Assembly: GCF_007556775.1 (NCBI RefSeq)
Contig: NZ_CP041742.1
Coordinates: 2,122,001 to 2,186,000 of the forward strand
Source: Lysobacter lycopersici
Lineage (GTDB): Bacteria; Pseudomonadota; Gammaproteobacteria; Xanthomonadales; Xanthomonadaceae
Direction: 5' to 3'
Length of the DNA stretch: 64,000 bases
A program made the position numbers and the translations under genes. Positions 44,701 through 54,416 of this stretch are shown here, piece after piece. The notes under the pieces were generated by a model. That model was not told the origin of the DNA and ran no database searches. It saw only the letters and a list, made by a program, of their open reading frames with translations. Every line of letters begins with the position of its first letter. Position 1 is the first letter of the stretch.

Positions 44701-45639
44701 ATGAGCGCACCCGTTCCACATTCGACCACGCCGAACGGCACGCGCGTGCTGCTCGCGCTGGCGGCCGTGTACCTGATCTGGGGTTCCACCTACCTCGCGA
44801 TCCGCTTCGCGCTGGAAGGTGGTTTCCCGCCGTTCCTGCTCGGTGGCGTGCGCTTCGTCATCGCCGGTTCGCTGATGTTCGCGTTCCTGCGCTGGCGCGG
44901 CGTGGCCGCACCGACCCGCGCGCAATGGGGCAACGCCGCGGTGATGGGCGTGCTGTTGCTGCTGTTCGGCAACGGCATGGTAAACCTCGCCGAAACCACG
45001 GTGTCCTCCGGACTGGCCGCGGTCGCGGTCGCTTCCGCGCCGCTGTGGATGGGCGTGTTCGCTGCGATGCGCGGCCAGCACCCGAGTCGCATCGAATGGG
45101 TCGGCCTGGGGATCGGTTTCCTCGGCGTGGTCTGGCTCAATGCCGACAGCAGCCTCAGCGCGTCCAAGGTCGGCATGATCGCCTTGCTGGTCGCCACGCT
45201 GGCCTGGTCGTTCGGTTCCATCTGGAGCCGCGGCCGCGACCTGCCGTCGCCGTTCATGGCCTCCGCGGCACAGATGCTCTGCGGCGGCGTGGCGATGTGC
45301 ATTGTCGGCACGCTGTCCGGCGAACGCTTCCATGGCATGCCGAGCGCGCATGGCCTCGCCGCGTTCGCCTACCTCATCGCCTTCGGTTCCATCGTCGGTT
45401 TCTCGGCCTACATCTGGCTGCTGCACAACGTGCGCCCGGCGCTGGCCGGCAGCTATGCCTACGTCAATCCCGCCATCGCGGTGATGCTGGGCGCGTGGCT
45501 GGCGGGGGAACGCTTCGGCGCGCACGAACTGCTGGCGATGGGCGTGATCCTGCTCGGCGTGGTCGCGATCACCCTGGCGAAGGCGCGCAAGGTCGCGCCG
45601 AAACCGGCCACCATCGGCACCGCGGACGAAGCCGCATGA
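44701..45639 (+). CDS. EamA-family (DMT) drug/metabolite exporter, YedA-like
   Basis: Inner-membrane transporter of 312 residues with about ten hydrophobic helices in two EamA repeats. The first repeat starts YLIWGSTYLAIRFALE with FLLGGVRFVIAGS, and the second ends in AYVNPAIAVMLGAWLAGE, the family's duplicated motif. It probably exports amino acids or related metabolites under control of the Lrp protein upstream. It shares four bases with rarD. Confidence 0.92.
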   Translation: MSAPVPHSTTPNGTRVLLALAAVYLIWGSTYLAIRFALEGGFPPFLLGGVRFVIAGSLMFAFLRWRGVAAPTRAQWGNAAVMGVLLLLFGNGMVNLAETTVSSGLAAVAVASAPLWMGVFAAMRGQHPSRIEWVGLGIGFLGVVWLNADSSLSASKVGMIALLVATLAWSFGSIWSRGRDLPSPFMASAAQMLCGGVAMCIVGTLSGERFHGMPSAHGLAAFAYLIAFGSIVGFSAYIWLLHNVRPALAGSYAYVNPAIAVMLGAWLAGERFGAHELLAMGVILLGVVAITLAKARKVAPKPATIGTADEAA

Positions 45640-46538
45640 GTCATGACGCCGACCATCGCCGCGGCATGTGGGCCGCGGTCGCCGCGTTCGTGCTGTGGGG
45701 ACTGATGCCGCTGTACTGGCATGCGCTGCGCGCGGTGCCGTCGCTGCAGATCCTGCTGCACCGGATCGTGTGGAGCACGCTGATGGTCGGTGGCTTGCTG
45801 TGCTGGCGCAGCGGCTTCGAATGGGTGCGTGCGGCGCTGTCGCGTCCCGGCATCGCCAAATGGCTGGGGCTGAGCGGCGTGCTGATCGGTTTCAACTGGG
45901 GGCTGTACATCTGGGCGGTGAACGCCGGCCACGTGGTCGAAACCAGCCTCGGTTACTTCATCAACCCCTTGCTCAACGTAGTGATCGGCGTGCTGTTCCT
46001 GCGCGAACGCTTGCGCCCGGTGCAATGGGTTTCGGTGGCGATCGCCGGCATCGGCGTGTTGTGGCTGACACTGCGCTTCGGCCAGTTGCCGTGGATCGCG
46101 CTGGCGCTGGCGGGATCGTTCGCGCTCTACGGCCTGATCCGCAAGCTGGTGCACGTGGAAGCGCTGCCGGGGCTCGCCATCGAAGGCGGTTACCTGCTGC
46201 TGCCGGCGCTGGCCGTGCTGGGCTGGCTCGAAGCGCAGGGGCAGGGCGGTTTCCTGTCGCTGCAACACGGTTACGGCTTCGCGCTGGACGCGATGCTGGT
46301 CCTCGCCGGCCTGCTCACCGCGTTGCCGCTGATCGGCTTCGCCTACGCCGTGCGGCGCGTGCAGCTGTCGACGGTCGGCGTGTTGCAGTACATCGCGCCG
46401 ACGCTGCAGTTCCTCGCTGGCGTGCTGGTGTTCCGCGAGCCCTTCGACCGCGATCGCGCGGTCGGTTTCGCGTTCATCTGGATCGCGCTGGCGTTGTTCG
46501 CCGGCGATGGCCTGCTGCGGGCGCGGCGCAGCGTGTAG
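45636..46538 (+). CDS. rarD: RarD-like EamA transporter
   Basis: 300-residue inner-membrane protein with about ten helices; RarD marks include GLMPLYWHAL, LLHRIVWSTL, GFNWGLYIWAVNAGHVVETSLGYFINPL and YIAPTLQFL. The name comes from chloramphenicol sensitivity in Pseudomonas; substrate is not settled. Starts in the stop codon of the EamA gene (ATGA), so the two exporters are co-translated. Its stop codon TAG lies inside a repeat. Confidence 0.92.
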   Translation: MSHDADHRRGMWAAVAAFVLWGLMPLYWHALRAVPSLQILLHRIVWSTLMVGGLLCWRSGFEWVRAALSRPGIAKWLGLSGVLIGFNWGLYIWAVNAGHVVETSLGYFINPLLNVVIGVLFLRERLRPVQWVSVAIAGIGVLWLTLRFGQLPWIALALAGSFALYGLIRKLVHVEALPGLAIEGGYLLLPALAVLGWLEAQGQGGFLSLQHGYGFALDAMLVLAGLLTALPLIGFAYAVRRVQLSTVGVLQYIAPTLQFLAGVLVFREPFDRDRAVGFAFIWIALALFAGDGLLRARRSV

Positions 46539-46627
46539 GAGCGCTCTGGAGCGCGACCGCTTTTGTAGGAGCGGCTTCCAGCCGCGACAGATCTTACGAT
46601 GCAGTCGCGCCCAGGTGCGCTCCTACA
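46535..46627. repeat. TGTAGGAGCG-type repeats after rarD
   Basis: Three related units: TGTAGGAGCGCTCTGGAGCG, TTGTAGGAGCGGCTTCCAGC and an inverted GCGCTCCTACAA. This is another REP-like family of Xanthomonadaceae. The first unit contains the rarD stop. Confidence 0.85.
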
Positions 46628-46654
46628 AGGGCGGATGCGTCGTTACGCCGCGCG

Positions 46655-47726
46655 TCAATGCGTGGCAGGCATCGCGAACGCCGGGCAATCCCCGTGCCGC
46701 GGCAACCACCGAGCCAGCGGCTCGGCGAGCAGGTCGATCCGCAGCGGCAGGGTGAGGTGGGTTTCCTCCGGCATCTCCAGGTATCGGGTCCGTGGCGCGT
46801 CCGAAATCGCACGCAACGCCCCCGGATCGAGGAATTCGTCCTCGCCGCCTTGCAGGATCAACGTGCAGGTCTGGTTTTCGCGCAACGGTGCCGCGATGCC
46901 GGTGTCGTGCAGGTCGATGCCCAACCGCTTGCCGGATTCCGCGATGGCGGCATCGACCTTCGCATCATCGAAGGCGTGCCGTGCATAGGCGGACAGCAGG
47001 CGACCCTTGAGGCCGTGCGCCGGCTTGCGCGCATCGGCGACGAAGCCGCGGATCGCGGATTCGGCATCGACGAAGGGTTCCATCGCGACCACGCCGTCGA
47101 TCAAGTCGGGAGCCATCGCCGCCGCATGGATCGCCACGTCGGCGCCGTAGGACACGCCGAGGAGATAGACCGGCGATTGCAATTTTCCTTGAGCCCGCAG
47201 CGCGCGCAGCAGATCGACGATGTCCTCCGCCTCGCGCGGGCCGAAGCCGACCGGCGCGCGGTCGGATGCGCCGAAATTGCGCAGGTCCGGCAGCACGCCC
47301 TGGTAACCGTGGCGCGCCATCGCCAGCGCCCACGTCATCATCATGCTGTGGTCTTCGCCCCATCCGTGCAGCAGCACGATGCTGCCGCGCGCCTCGACCG
47401 GGCTGCGTTCGCCCCACGAGAATTTTTGCGTGGAAGGAATGCGGCTGGCGGGAATACGCGTAGGCGAGGTGGTAGTCGGCGGCCGGCAGCAGCCGGTACG
47501 CGATGCGATTGCCGTTACGCGCGTGCATCGATTGCGATTCCAGATGCAGGTTTTCGCGTTCGATGCGCTCGACGGTCTTGCGCGATGCGGAATGCGGTGT
47601 GTGCGGCTGGGTGATTTCCTTCACCAGCGAAACGCAACCGCTGGCCATGAGCGCGATCATCGCCGCCGCGACGAGGCGCCATTCATGATGGCGCGTTTCT
47701 CGTCGCGACTCCCGTCGCTCCCACAA
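46655..47726 (-). pseudogene. Frameshifted alpha/beta-hydrolase lipoprotein
   Basis: A single-gene product is split by one extra base. The 3' frame (46655 to about 47410) codes an alpha/beta-hydrolase with oxyanion region LLHGWGEDHS, nucleophile GVSYG, Asp in GGEDEF and His in PEETHL. The 5' frame codes a lipoprotein signal with the lipobox MASGC and a linker (MHARNGNRIAYRLLPAADYHL). They join in a run of five A on the minus strand (T on plus) at about 47422-47426; removing one A gives a continuous FHAKFSWGERSPVEARGSIV. Start is unclear; a TTG at 47726 lies in a degenerate REP unit. The cause could be a true mutation, programmed slippage or a sequencing error. Confidence 0.78.
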
Positions 47727-47737
47727 AATCAGCAGGT

Positions 47738-49102
47738 TCACGCCGCGCGCAACGCCACCGTCACCGGCAACCGCGCTGCGCGCAACGCCGGGAACAAGCC
47801 GCCGACCAGGCCGATGCCCAGCGCCCACTTCAGGCCGGTCCACAACAGCTCCGGCGAGACGCGGAACTGGAACACCACCTGGCTGAAGTTGCTGCCAAGC
47901 GTGCTGACTTCGTAGCCGTTGAAGATCAACCACGCGATGCCCGCGCCGAGCAGTCCGCCGAGCAAGGCCAGCAGCATGGTTTCCAGCATCACCGCGACGA
48001 CGACGGGCAGCCCGCGGAATCCGAGCGCACGCAGCGTCGCGATTTCGCGCGCACGACCGGCGACCGCCGCGTACATGGTGTTGAGCGCGCCGAACACCGC
48101 GCCGATCGCCATGATGGTGCCGATCACGGTGCCGAGGATCCGGATGAGTTTTTCCAGCCCCTCCGACTGCTTGGCGTAGTAGTCGTGGGTGGTGAGCACG
48201 TCGAGCTTGAGCCGCGGGTCGCCGGCGAGCGCGGCCTTGAGCTTGCGGAAGCCACCCTTGCCATCGAGCTTCACCGTCACCGACTGGAACGCCTGGCGGT
48301 TGTAGGTCGAGGCCAGCGTATCGGCGTCGGCCCAGAGTTCGGAATCGTGCGAATCGCCGGACGCGAATTCGCCGACCACGGTCCACTGCTGGTTCGCGAA
48401 CATCACGCTCTTGCCGACCTCGATGCCGCGGAACTGGCGCATCGCGCCCTGGCCGACGACAAGTTCGCGCAAACCCGCGCCGAACTTGCGGCCCTGCACG
48501 ATCTTCACCTGCGGGCGCAGCGCCCAGCCCTGCGGGCCGACGCCGCGGATCTGCGCGTTGGCATCGGTGCCATCGCTGCGGCTGGGCAGGTTCACCACCT
48601 GCGAAAGCTCCGGCGACACCAGCGGCTTGCCGTCGCTGCCGCGGGCGATGCCGTCAAGCGAAGAGATCAGTGGCACCTGGTCGCGGGTGATGACCGAATT
48701 GGTCTCGGCCTGCGAACCGCCGCGCAGGATGATCGCGCTGTCGTCGCTGCCGGTGCGGTTGAGCGTGGCCTTGAAGCCTTCGCCCATCGCCAGCATCGCG
48801 ACCAGCACGCCGACTACGCCGGCGATGCCGACCACGATCACGCTGGATGCGCCCCAGCGCTGCGGCAGGCCGGCGATGCCGACGCGTGCCGCCGCCAGCG
48901 CCAGTCGACCGCTGCGGGTCAGCAGCAGCCACAGCGCGAGCAGCACGGCGATGCCGAGCACCACGAACCAGGGCAGGAAGATCCATGCGCCGAGCCCGAC
49001 CGCGAGCGCGACCACGATGGCGAAGTTCACAAGCCAGTGCTTTCCGCGTGCCGGAACGCCAAAGCCGATGATTGTGAAGAACAGGTTGAGTAGGAAATCC
49101 AT
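47738..49102 (-). CDS. MacB-like ABC transporter permease (FtsX domain), second permease of the operon
   Basis: Permease of 454 residues with an N-terminal segment pair, a third transmembrane segment before a large periplasmic MacB-PCD domain (about 115-320, TGSDDSAIILRGGSQAE) and three C-terminal FtsX-type segments (IGAVFGALNTMYAAVAGRAREIATLRALG, split here). This is the fold of type VII exporters that pump substrates from the periplasm. GAGGAA lies about seven bases before the ATG at 49102. It ends the ABC operon and is 11 bases from the partner permease. Confidence 0.92.
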   Translation of the reverse strand: MDFLLNLFFTIIGFGVPARGKHWLVNFAIVVALAVGLGAWIFLPWFVVLGIAVLLALWLLLTRSGRLALAAARVGIAGLPQRWGASSVIVVGIAGVVGVLVAMLAMGEGFKATLNRTGSDDSAIILRGGSQAETNSVITRDQVPLISSLDGIARGSDGKPLVSPELSQVVNLPSRSDGTDANAQIRGVGPQGWALRPQVKIVQGRKFGAGLRELVVGQGAMRQFRGIEVGKSVMFANQQWTVVGEFASGDSHDSELWADADTLASTYNRQAFQSVTVKLDGKGGFRKLKAALAGDPRLKLDVLTTHDYYAKQSEGLEKLIRILGTVIGTIMAIGAVFGALNTMYAAVAGRAREIATLRALGFRGLPVVVAVMLETMLLALLGGLLGAGIAWLIFNGYEVSTLGSNFSQVVFQFRVSPELLWTGLKWALGIGLVGGLFPALRAARLPVTVALRAA

Positions 49103-49112
49103 CGTTATTTCC

Positions 49113-50273
49113 TCAGCGGCCCGCGAGGGCATCGACGATGTTGAGGCGCATCGCGCGCAACGCCGGCAAGGCGCCGACGATGGCGCCGATCACCAGCATC
49201 AACGCGATCCCGAGCAGCCAGGTCTGCGGCAGCACGGTGGGCAGCTGGATCATGCCGCCGCTGCTCGCGCTCACGATCGGCATCAGCAGCGCGGCGAGGC
49301 CGAGCCCGATCAACCCGCCCAACACCACCAGCAGCATGGCTTCGGCCAGCACCAGCCACAGCACGCTGCGGTTGCTGAAACCGATGGTCTTCAGCACCGC
49401 GAGCTCGGGAATGCGCTCGCGCACCGCCTGCGCCATGGTGTTGCCGGTCAGTAGCAGCAAGGTGAAGAACACCGCGGCCATGATCGCGGTCACGATCAGG
49501 CCGATGTCGGCGAACTGCTTGGCGAAGCTCTGGTTGAACGCTTCTTCGGTCTGGGTCTTGGTCTCGTGGTCGGAGTTCGCGCTGATCGCGTCGATCGCGG
49601 CACCGACGCGGTCGGCCTGGTTCACGTCGGCGAGTTCCACGATGTACCAGCCGACGCGGCCGTTGACGTACTGGTTGGCTTCGTCGAAGTACTTCCAGTG
49701 GAACCAGAGCTGGTTTTCCTCGCCTTTGCGCTTGGCATCCTTGACCGTGAAGATGCCGTCGATCTTCAGCGGCCACGCATTGCTGCCGTCCTTTTGCGGG
49801 AAGATCGTCGCTTGCAATGGCACGGTGTCGCCGAGCTTCCAGCCGTTGCGCTTGGCCAGCGATTCGCCGACGATCGCGCCGGTGCGATCGGCTTCGAACG
49901 CGGCCTTCTGCGCCGGCGACAAGACGTACTCCGGATACATGTCGAAGTAGTTCGGGCTGACGCTGAAGTTGGGGAAGAAATTCTTCGGGTCGCGGTAAAT
50001 GCCGCCGAACCACGCCGCATAGCCGACGCGCTTCACGCCCGGCACCGTCTCGATCTGCTGGAGCAGGCTGTAGGGCAGCATCTGCGTGATCGACAAGCGG
50101 GAAGCGACCACGAGTCGCTTCGATCCGGCGAGGTTGCCGCCGGAATTGAACGCCACGCGCACCGAGTCGAGCATGCCGAACAGCAGGAATGCGGCGACCA
50201 CAGACAGCAGCGTGAGCATGGTGCGGGTCTTGCTGCGGAACAGCGCGGCCCAGATGAGGTGCAGGTATTTCAT
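49113..50273 (-). CDS. MacB-like ABC transporter permease (FtsX domain), first permease
   Basis: Permease of 386 residues with the same fold: one N-terminal membrane segment (MKYLHLIWAALFRSKTRTMLTLLSVVAAF), a MacB-PCD periplasmic domain (about 60-265), and three C-terminal segments (FFTLLLLTGNTMAQAVRERIPELAVLKTIG). The two permeases are not identical copies, so they form a heterodimer with the ATPase. AGAGGAAT lies about six bases upstream of the ATG at 50273. Confidence 0.92.
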   Translation of the reverse strand: MKYLHLIWAALFRSKTRTMLTLLSVVAAFLLFGMLDSVRVAFNSGGNLAGSKRLVVASRLSITQMLPYSLLQQIETVPGVKRVGYAAWFGGIYRDPKNFFPNFSVSPNYFDMYPEYVLSPAQKAAFEADRTGAIVGESLAKRNGWKLGDTVPLQATIFPQKDGSNAWPLKIDGIFTVKDAKRKGEENQLWFHWKYFDEANQYVNGRVGWYIVELADVNQADRVGAAIDAISANSDHETKTQTEEAFNQSFAKQFADIGLIVTAIMAAVFFTLLLLTGNTMAQAVRERIPELAVLKTIGFSNRSVLWLVLAEAMLLVVLGGLIGLGLAALLMPIVSASSGGMIQLPTVLPQTWLLGIALMLVIGAIVGALPALRAMRLNIVDALAGR

Positions 50274-50287
50274 CTCGATTCCTCTTT

Positions 50288-50372
50288 TCCCTCTCCCCGC
50301 CATGCGGGGAGCGCATTCCTCTTTTTCCTTCTCCCCGCAAGCGGGGAGAAGGTGCCGAAGGCGGATGAGGGG
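50288..50372. repeat. Palindromic repeats between permease and ATPase genes
   Basis: CCCTCTCCCCGCCATGCGGGG followed by CCTTCTCCCCGCAAGCGGGGAGAAGG and the closing GTGCCGAAGGCGGATGAGG. The last base touches the ATPase stop codon (TAG at 50373-50375). Confidence 0.85.
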
Positions 50373-51062
<690 letters not shown>

Positions 51063-51085
51063 GGTGTTCCTCGCTGTGTTGCCGT

Positions 51086-51233
51086 TCCCTCTCCCCTTGT
51101 GGGAGCGGGCATGTTTTTCCCTCTCCCCGCATGCGGGGAGAGGGTGGCGAAGCCGGGTGAGGGGCGCTCTTTGCGCGATGTCCCTCATCCGCCCTGCGGG
51201 CACCTTCTCCCCGTGAACGGGGAGAAGGAACAT
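51086..51233. repeat. Palindromic repeat cluster between the fusion protein and ATPase genes
   Basis: Three arms: CCCTCTCCCCTTGTGGGAGCG, TCCCTCTCCCCGCATGCGGGG with GAGAGGGTGG, and ACCTTCTCCCCGTGAACGGGG with GAGAAGG. About 148 bases of repeated sequence, the longest such cluster here. It may weaken or tune expression of downstream genes within the operon. Confidence 0.85.
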
Positions 51234-51237
51234 CATT

Positions 51238-52497
51238 TCATTCGTTCGAATCGCTATCTGCATCGCTCGCCGGCGCGACCTTCACCTTCGCGCCGTCGGC
51301 GAGTTTTTCCGGCGGATCGAGCACCACCTGGTCGCCGGCGACGAGGCCGGACAACACTTCGCGGTCGTCGCCCAGCGTGCGTCCGAGCTGCAATTCGCGT
51401 TGTTGCACGCGTTCGCCATCGACCACGTACGCGACGTCGCCGCCGTCGCGCTGCACGATCGCCGCGGACGGCGCGAGCACGCCAGGTTTCTGTTGCGGCT
51501 TCTGCGGCGCGGCCTTCTCGAGGAAGCTCACGCGCACGCCCATGTCCGGCACGATGCGCGGATCGCGCGAATCCAGCGCCACGCGCACCGTCACCGTGGC
51601 CTTGCCGCGGTCGGCGGTGGGGATGATCGCGATCACCTTGCCCGGGATCTTCCAGTCCGGATACGCGTTCAACGTCGCTTCGGTCGGCATGCCCGGCTGC
51701 ACGCGGCCGATGTAGGCCTCGCCGACGTCGACCTGCACTTCCAGCGATTCCATGTCGACGATGGTGCCGATGCCGGTGCGCGTGTAGGCGCCGCCGGCGG
51801 AGAACGGCGAGACGATTTCGCCCGGCTGCGCGGCTTTCGCGATCACCACGCCGGCGAACGGCGCGCGGATGATGGTGTTGTCCACGCCCTGTTCGGCGAT
51901 GCGCAGCGAATCGCCGGCGGCGCGCGCGTTGTTGCGCGCGGTCGCGAGCTGCGCGCGCAGGTTGTCGCGCTGGGCGATGGCCTGGTCGCGTTGCGCTTTC
52001 GATACCAGCTGCTGCGGCGCCAGCGCCGACAGCCGCGCGGCGTTGGCTTCGGCATCGCGCAGTTGCGCCGCGGTCGCATCGACTTGGCTGCGCGCGGCCG
52101 CGGCCTGCGCGCGCGCCAGCGCGAGCTGCTGGTCGGCGTCGATGGGATCGAGCGTGGCGATGACTTCGCCCTCGGCCACGTGCTGGCCTTCCTCGATGCG
52201 GATCTCGCGCACGCGTCCGGTGATCTTGGCCGAGACGGTGGCCATGCGCCGTGCGACGACATAGCCGGTGGCGTCGAGCACCGAAGCCGCGCCGCCGTTG
52301 CCGCCGCCGATCGCCACCACCGGCGCGACCTGCACCTCAGGCGCCTTGCCGCGCGCGAACAGCAGCCAGCCGGCGACGACGAGCAGCAGCACCGCCGCGG
52401 CCACGCCCAGCCCGATCCACAGGCCCTTGCGCGAAGGCGGCGGCGGGGCGCTGCGGTCGATCTTCAGCGATTTCAGCAGATCGGCGTTGGTGTTCAT
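51238..52497 (-). CDS. Periplasmic adaptor (membrane-fusion protein, MacA-like)
   Basis: First gene of the export operon, 419 residues. One N-terminal transmembrane anchor (about residues 25-48), a barrel-sandwich domain (LDATGYVVARRMATVSAKITGRV), a helical hairpin rich in Ala/Gln (ADQQLALARAQAAAARSQ) for docking a TolC-like channel, and a beta-barrel and membrane-proximal domain (VEVQVDVGEAYIGRVQPG, APSAAIVQRDGGDVAYVV). With the ATPase and the two permeases this is a MacAB-type tripartite pump. No TolC gene is in the window. Confidence 0.94.
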   Translation of the reverse strand: MNTNADLLKSLKIDRSAPPPPSRKGLWIGLGVAAAVLLLVVAGWLLFARGKAPEVQVAPVVAIGGGNGGAASVLDATGYVVARRMATVSAKITGRVREIRIEEGQHVAEGEVIATLDPIDADQQLALARAQAAAARSQVDATAAQLRDAEANAARLSALAPQQLVSKAQRDQAIAQRDNLRAQLATARNNARAAGDSLRIAEQGVDNTIIRAPFAGVVIAKAAQPGEIVSPFSAGGAYTRTGIGTIVDMESLEVQVDVGEAYIGRVQPGMPTEATLNAYPDWKIPGKVIAIIPTADRGKATVTVRVALDSRDPRIVPDMGVRVSFLEKAAPQKPQQKPGVLAPSAAIVQRDGGDVAYVVDGERVQQRELQLGRTLGDDREVLSGLVAGDQVVLDPPEKLADGAKVKVAPASDADSDSNE

Positions 52498-52692
52498 CTG
52501 TCGAGGGAGTGGGGGCGTCCCGGGAGTTTGACCGGTTCCCGTCGCGGGGCCAAATCGCGCCGCCCGCACAGCCTAGTCGCGAACCTGCCCGTGATCACCT
52601 GACGCTTGTCATGCCGAATGCGTGATCGTGGCGACTGCCGTGGAAGGACGCGCATTCCTATCGTCGCCGCCATCCCGAGTGGAGGTTGCGAC

Positions 52693-53613
52693 ATGGAACA
52701 TGGGGAAGGCGCATTGGCCAGCCTGCGCGATGTGCGCATGCGTTACGGCAAGGTGGTGGCGCTCGACGGCATCGGCCTGGACGTGCGTGGCGGCGAAGTG
52801 CTGGCCCTGCTCGGCCCGAACGGCGCCGGCAAGACCACCGCGATCAGCCTGCTGCTCGGCCTGGTCCGTGCCGACGAGGGCGAGGTGCGCCTGTTCGGCA
52901 GGGATCCGCAAACGATCGAAGCGCGCCGCGGCATCGGCGTGATGCTGCAGGACGCGGCGCTGCCGCCGACCCTGCGCGTGGGCGAGCTGATCCGCCTGAC
53001 CGCGAGCTATTACCCGTCGCCGCGCGGCGTCGCCGAAAGCGCGGAACTCGCCGGCGTCGCCGACCTGTTGCAACGCCCCTACGGGAAACTCTCCGGTGGG
53101 CAGCAACGACGCGTGCAGTTCGCGCTCGCGCTGTGCGGGAATCCGCGCCTGCTGTTCCTCGACGAACCCACCGTCGGCATGGACATCGAGGCGCGGCAGA
53201 AGCTGTGGAATGCGATTCGTGCGCTGGTCGCGGACGGGGTATCCATCGTGCTCACCACGCATTACCTGGAGGAGGCCGAGGCGCTGGCCGATCGCGTCTG
53301 CGTGATGGCACGCGGCAGGATCGTCAGCGAAGGCAGCGTGGAATCGCTGCGCGCGCGCATCGCGCTCAAGCGCGTGTGGTGCGCGACGCACCTGCCGCTG
53401 GCCGAAGTCGCGGCGTGGCCGGAAGTCGCCGAAGCGCGCCTCGACGGCGAACGCCTGTGCCTGGCCACCGAACACGCCGAACCGCTGGTGCGCCGCCTGC
53501 TCGCGCACGATGCGCAATTGTCGGCGCTGGAAGTACGCGCCGCCGGCCTGGCCGAAGCCTTCGTCGAACTCACCCGCGACGACAGCGTCGCATCCTTGCA
53601 GGAAGCCGCCTGA
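52693..53613 (+). CDS. ABC-2 type exporter, ATP-binding protein
   Basis: 306-residue ATPase with Walker A GPNGAGKTT, signature LSGGQQRRVQFALA, Walker B LLFLDEP and the H-loop TTHYLEEAE, of the DRA/CcmA-type ABC-2 exporters. GGAGG lies seven bases before the ATG at 52693. A short C-terminal extension (LARRLLAHDAQLSALEV region) is common to this family. It overlaps the permease start by one base. Head of the ABC-HK-RR cluster. Confidence 0.94.
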   Translation: MEHGEGALASLRDVRMRYGKVVALDGIGLDVRGGEVLALLGPNGAGKTTAISLLLGLVRADEGEVRLFGRDPQTIEARRGIGVMLQDAALPPTLRVGELIRLTASYYPSPRGVAESAELAGVADLLQRPYGKLSGGQQRRVQFALALCGNPRLLFLDEPTVGMDIEARQKLWNAIRALVADGVSIVLTTHYLEEAEALADRVCVMARGRIVSEGSVESLRARIALKRVWCATHLPLAEVAAWPEVAEARLDGERLCLATEHAEPLVRRLLAHDAQLSALEVRAAGLAEAFVELTRDDSVASLQEAA

Positions 53614-54389
53614 TGAATGCCGCCATTGCCGATGCCGTGCCCGCGATGCCACGCACCCGCGTGTTGAACGCCTATTGGCAGGAAGGGCGCAGCGAAGTCT
53701 TGCGTTACCTGCGCAACCCCGGCTTCCTGTTGCCGGTGATCCTGTTCCCGAACGTGTTCTACGCGATGTTCGGGATCGTGCTGAACCACGGCGACGGCGA
53801 GGCCGCGCGCTACATGCTCGCCAGCTACACCACGTTCGGGGTGATGGCGCCGGGCCTGTTCGGCTTCGGCGTCTCGCTGGCGCTGGAGCGCGACGGCGGC
53901 CTGCTCACGTTCAAGCGCGCGCTGCCGATGCCGCCCGGCGCCTACCTGCTGGGCAAGATGCTGATGGCGCTGTGCGTGGCCGCGGTGGTGTGCGCGTTGC
54001 TGCTCGCGCTCGCGTTCGGCATCGGGCATGTGCCGCTGGCACCGGTGCGCGCGGCGGCGTTGCTGGCCACCGGCACGTTCGGCGTGCTGCCGTTCTGCGC
54101 GCTCGGCCTGTTCGTCGGCACCCTGCTCAAGGGCCAGGGCGCGCCCGGCCTGCTGAACATGGTCTACCTGCCGATGGCGTTCCTGTCCGGGCTGTGGTTC
54201 CCGCTGCACATGATGCCGGGGTTCCTGCAACGGCTTGCGCCGGTCTGGCCGAGCACCCACCTCAATGCGTTGTCGCTGTCGGCGGTGGGTTTCGATACCG
54301 GGGCGCGCTGGCCGCACGTGGCGGCGCTGGCCGGATTCACCGCCGCGTTCCTGCTGTTGGCCGCGCGGCGCCTGCGCCGCCACGGCTGA
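53613..54389 (+). CDS. ABC-2 type exporter, permease
   Basis: 258-residue membrane protein with six hydrophobic segments and the ABC-2 elements PGFLLPVILFPNVFYAMFGI, GDGGLLTFKRALPMPPGAYLLGK (inner half), and FLSGLWFPLHMMPGFLQRLAPVWPSTHLN. The ATG shares its A with the TGA of the ATPase. Substrate could be an antibiotic, lipid or peptide; the adjacent two-component system suggests induction by envelope stress. Confidence 0.93.
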   Translation: MNAAIADAVPAMPRTRVLNAYWQEGRSEVLRYLRNPGFLLPVILFPNVFYAMFGIVLNHGDGEAARYMLASYTTFGVMAPGLFGFGVSLALERDGGLLTFKRALPMPPGAYLLGKMLMALCVAAVVCALLLALAFGIGHVPLAPVRAAALLATGTFGVLPFCALGLFVGTLLKGQGAPGLLNMVYLPMAFLSGLWFPLHMMPGFLQRLAPVWPSTHLNALSLSAVGFDTGARWPHVAALAGFTAAFLLLAARRLRRHG

Positions 54390-54416
54390 CGCTACGGCTT
54401 GCAGTAGCATCGGCGA

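Noticed and set aside
51063-51263. N-terminal extension of the ABC ATPase
   Set aside because: The extra 67 codons translate palindromic repeats; the ATG at 51062 has a good SD and fits the family length.
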